From Bacteroidales bacterium (lineage in GTDB: Bacteria; Bacteroidota; Bacteroidia; Bacteroidales; JAOZVK01), in the NCBI GenBank assembly GCA_029938185.1, contig JAOZVK010000290.1, positions 1 through 7,292 of the forward strand: a stretch of DNA of 7,292 bases, read 5' to 3'. Position 1 is the first letter of the stretch; each line of letters starts with the position of its first letter. Made by a program: the position numbers and the translations under genes. Shown here in pieces: positions 6,946 through 7,292 of this stretch. A model generated the notes under the pieces. It ran no database searches. It saw only the letters and a program-made list of their open reading frames with translations, and was not told where the DNA came from.

Positions 6946-7292
6946 ACTGCTATCAATTATAAAATTTAAGTACTAATACAAAAGTCTACACCTATTTGTA
7001 TAAAGTTTATTTATTGAAATGCAACTAATTATATATCATGCGTTAGCATCATTAAACTGATCGAAGAGCATTTTTTATTTATGATAATTATTCAAAAACT
7101 GAACCATATACATAATATAGCATATTTGTCAGTATATTTAAAAATGACTGAAAAAATGTCCGAAAAGCTATCTTTACAAAACTTCAATTTAAGATATTTG
7201 ACCTATTGATATGACTTAGGGTCTTCGACTTTAGAATATTAAATAGGTCGAAGACTGGGGTGTTAATAATTGGGGGTTTTTAGCCCTGAAAA
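6946..7292. other. 347 bp non-coding end region upstream of dsbD
   Basis: No gene is supported here. It should contain the dsbD-mnmE promoter on the minus strand, but no good TAnnTTTG box with an upstream TTG could be found. The plus strand has an open frame from 7018 to 7209; its only ATG giving a product of any length (7081) encodes 42 aa with no recognisable domain, and the frame could be chance or a gene remnant. The right part holds repeat words: TTTGACCTATT (7197-7207), the inverted pair at 7221-7255, and GGG/CCC arms at 7274-7286 running to the window edge. Confidence 0.6.
7221..7255. repeat. Inverted repeat of the GTCTTCGAC word
   Basis: GTCTTCGAC (7221-7229) and its exact reverse complement GTCGAAGAC (7247-7255) flank a 17-nt AT-rich spacer. 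Both arms belong to the same word family as the hairpins at 1423-1444 and 3291-3311 (AAATAGGTCRAAGACC read on the other strand). A further half copy, TTTGACCTATT, lies at 7197-7207 and can pair with AATAGGTC (7242-7249) as an alternative fold. It is followed by GGGG and not by a T-run, so it looks like a dispersed repeat more than a terminator. Confidence 0.6.

Overview
This window is AT-rich (roughly three quarters A+T by eye), has no clear Shine-Dalgarno sites before its genes, and encodes proteins of Bacteroidetes type: an exported beta-barrel protein ending in Phe, an exported caspase-family protein with a CARDB-like region, and a three-domain DsbD with a CVNC thioredoxin site. It most likely comes from a marine, sediment or uncultured Bacteroidales-like member of the Bacteroidota. 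This placement is an inference from protein style and base composition. No marker gene fixes the genus.

Layout: two genes run on the plus strand. An exported NTF2-like/beta-barrel protein (101-1423) is followed after 47 bp by an exported caspase-family (peptidase C14) protein (1471-3297). Both end in nearly the same small hairpin, AAAATAAGGTCTTyGACCT, which overlaps or abuts the stop codon. A 158 bp convergent gap (3298-3455) holds a second, longer imperfect palindrome (3366-3405). On the minus strand lie mnmE (tRNA-modification GTPase, 3456-4826) and, upstream of it with a 22 bp gap, a dsbD-family thiol:disulfide interchange gene (4849-6945); these two probably form an operon read right to left. 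The last 347 bp (6946-7292) hold no gene I can identify, only further copies of the GGTCTTCGACC-type word, a doubtful short ORF and a GGG/CCC palindrome at the edge.

How they fit together: MnmE and DsbD are housekeeping genes (wobble-uridine modification; delivery of reducing power to the periplasm). The plus-strand pair is the accessory part: both products carry signal peptides, so the caspase domain (His458/Cys510) would act in the periplasm or outside the cell, possibly together with the outer-membrane barrel protein encoded just upstream. The most unusual material is that exported caspase/barrel pair and the dispersed family of AGGTC-TTY-GACCT hairpins. I see no CRISPR array, tRNA, rRNA, insertion sequence or complete defence system.
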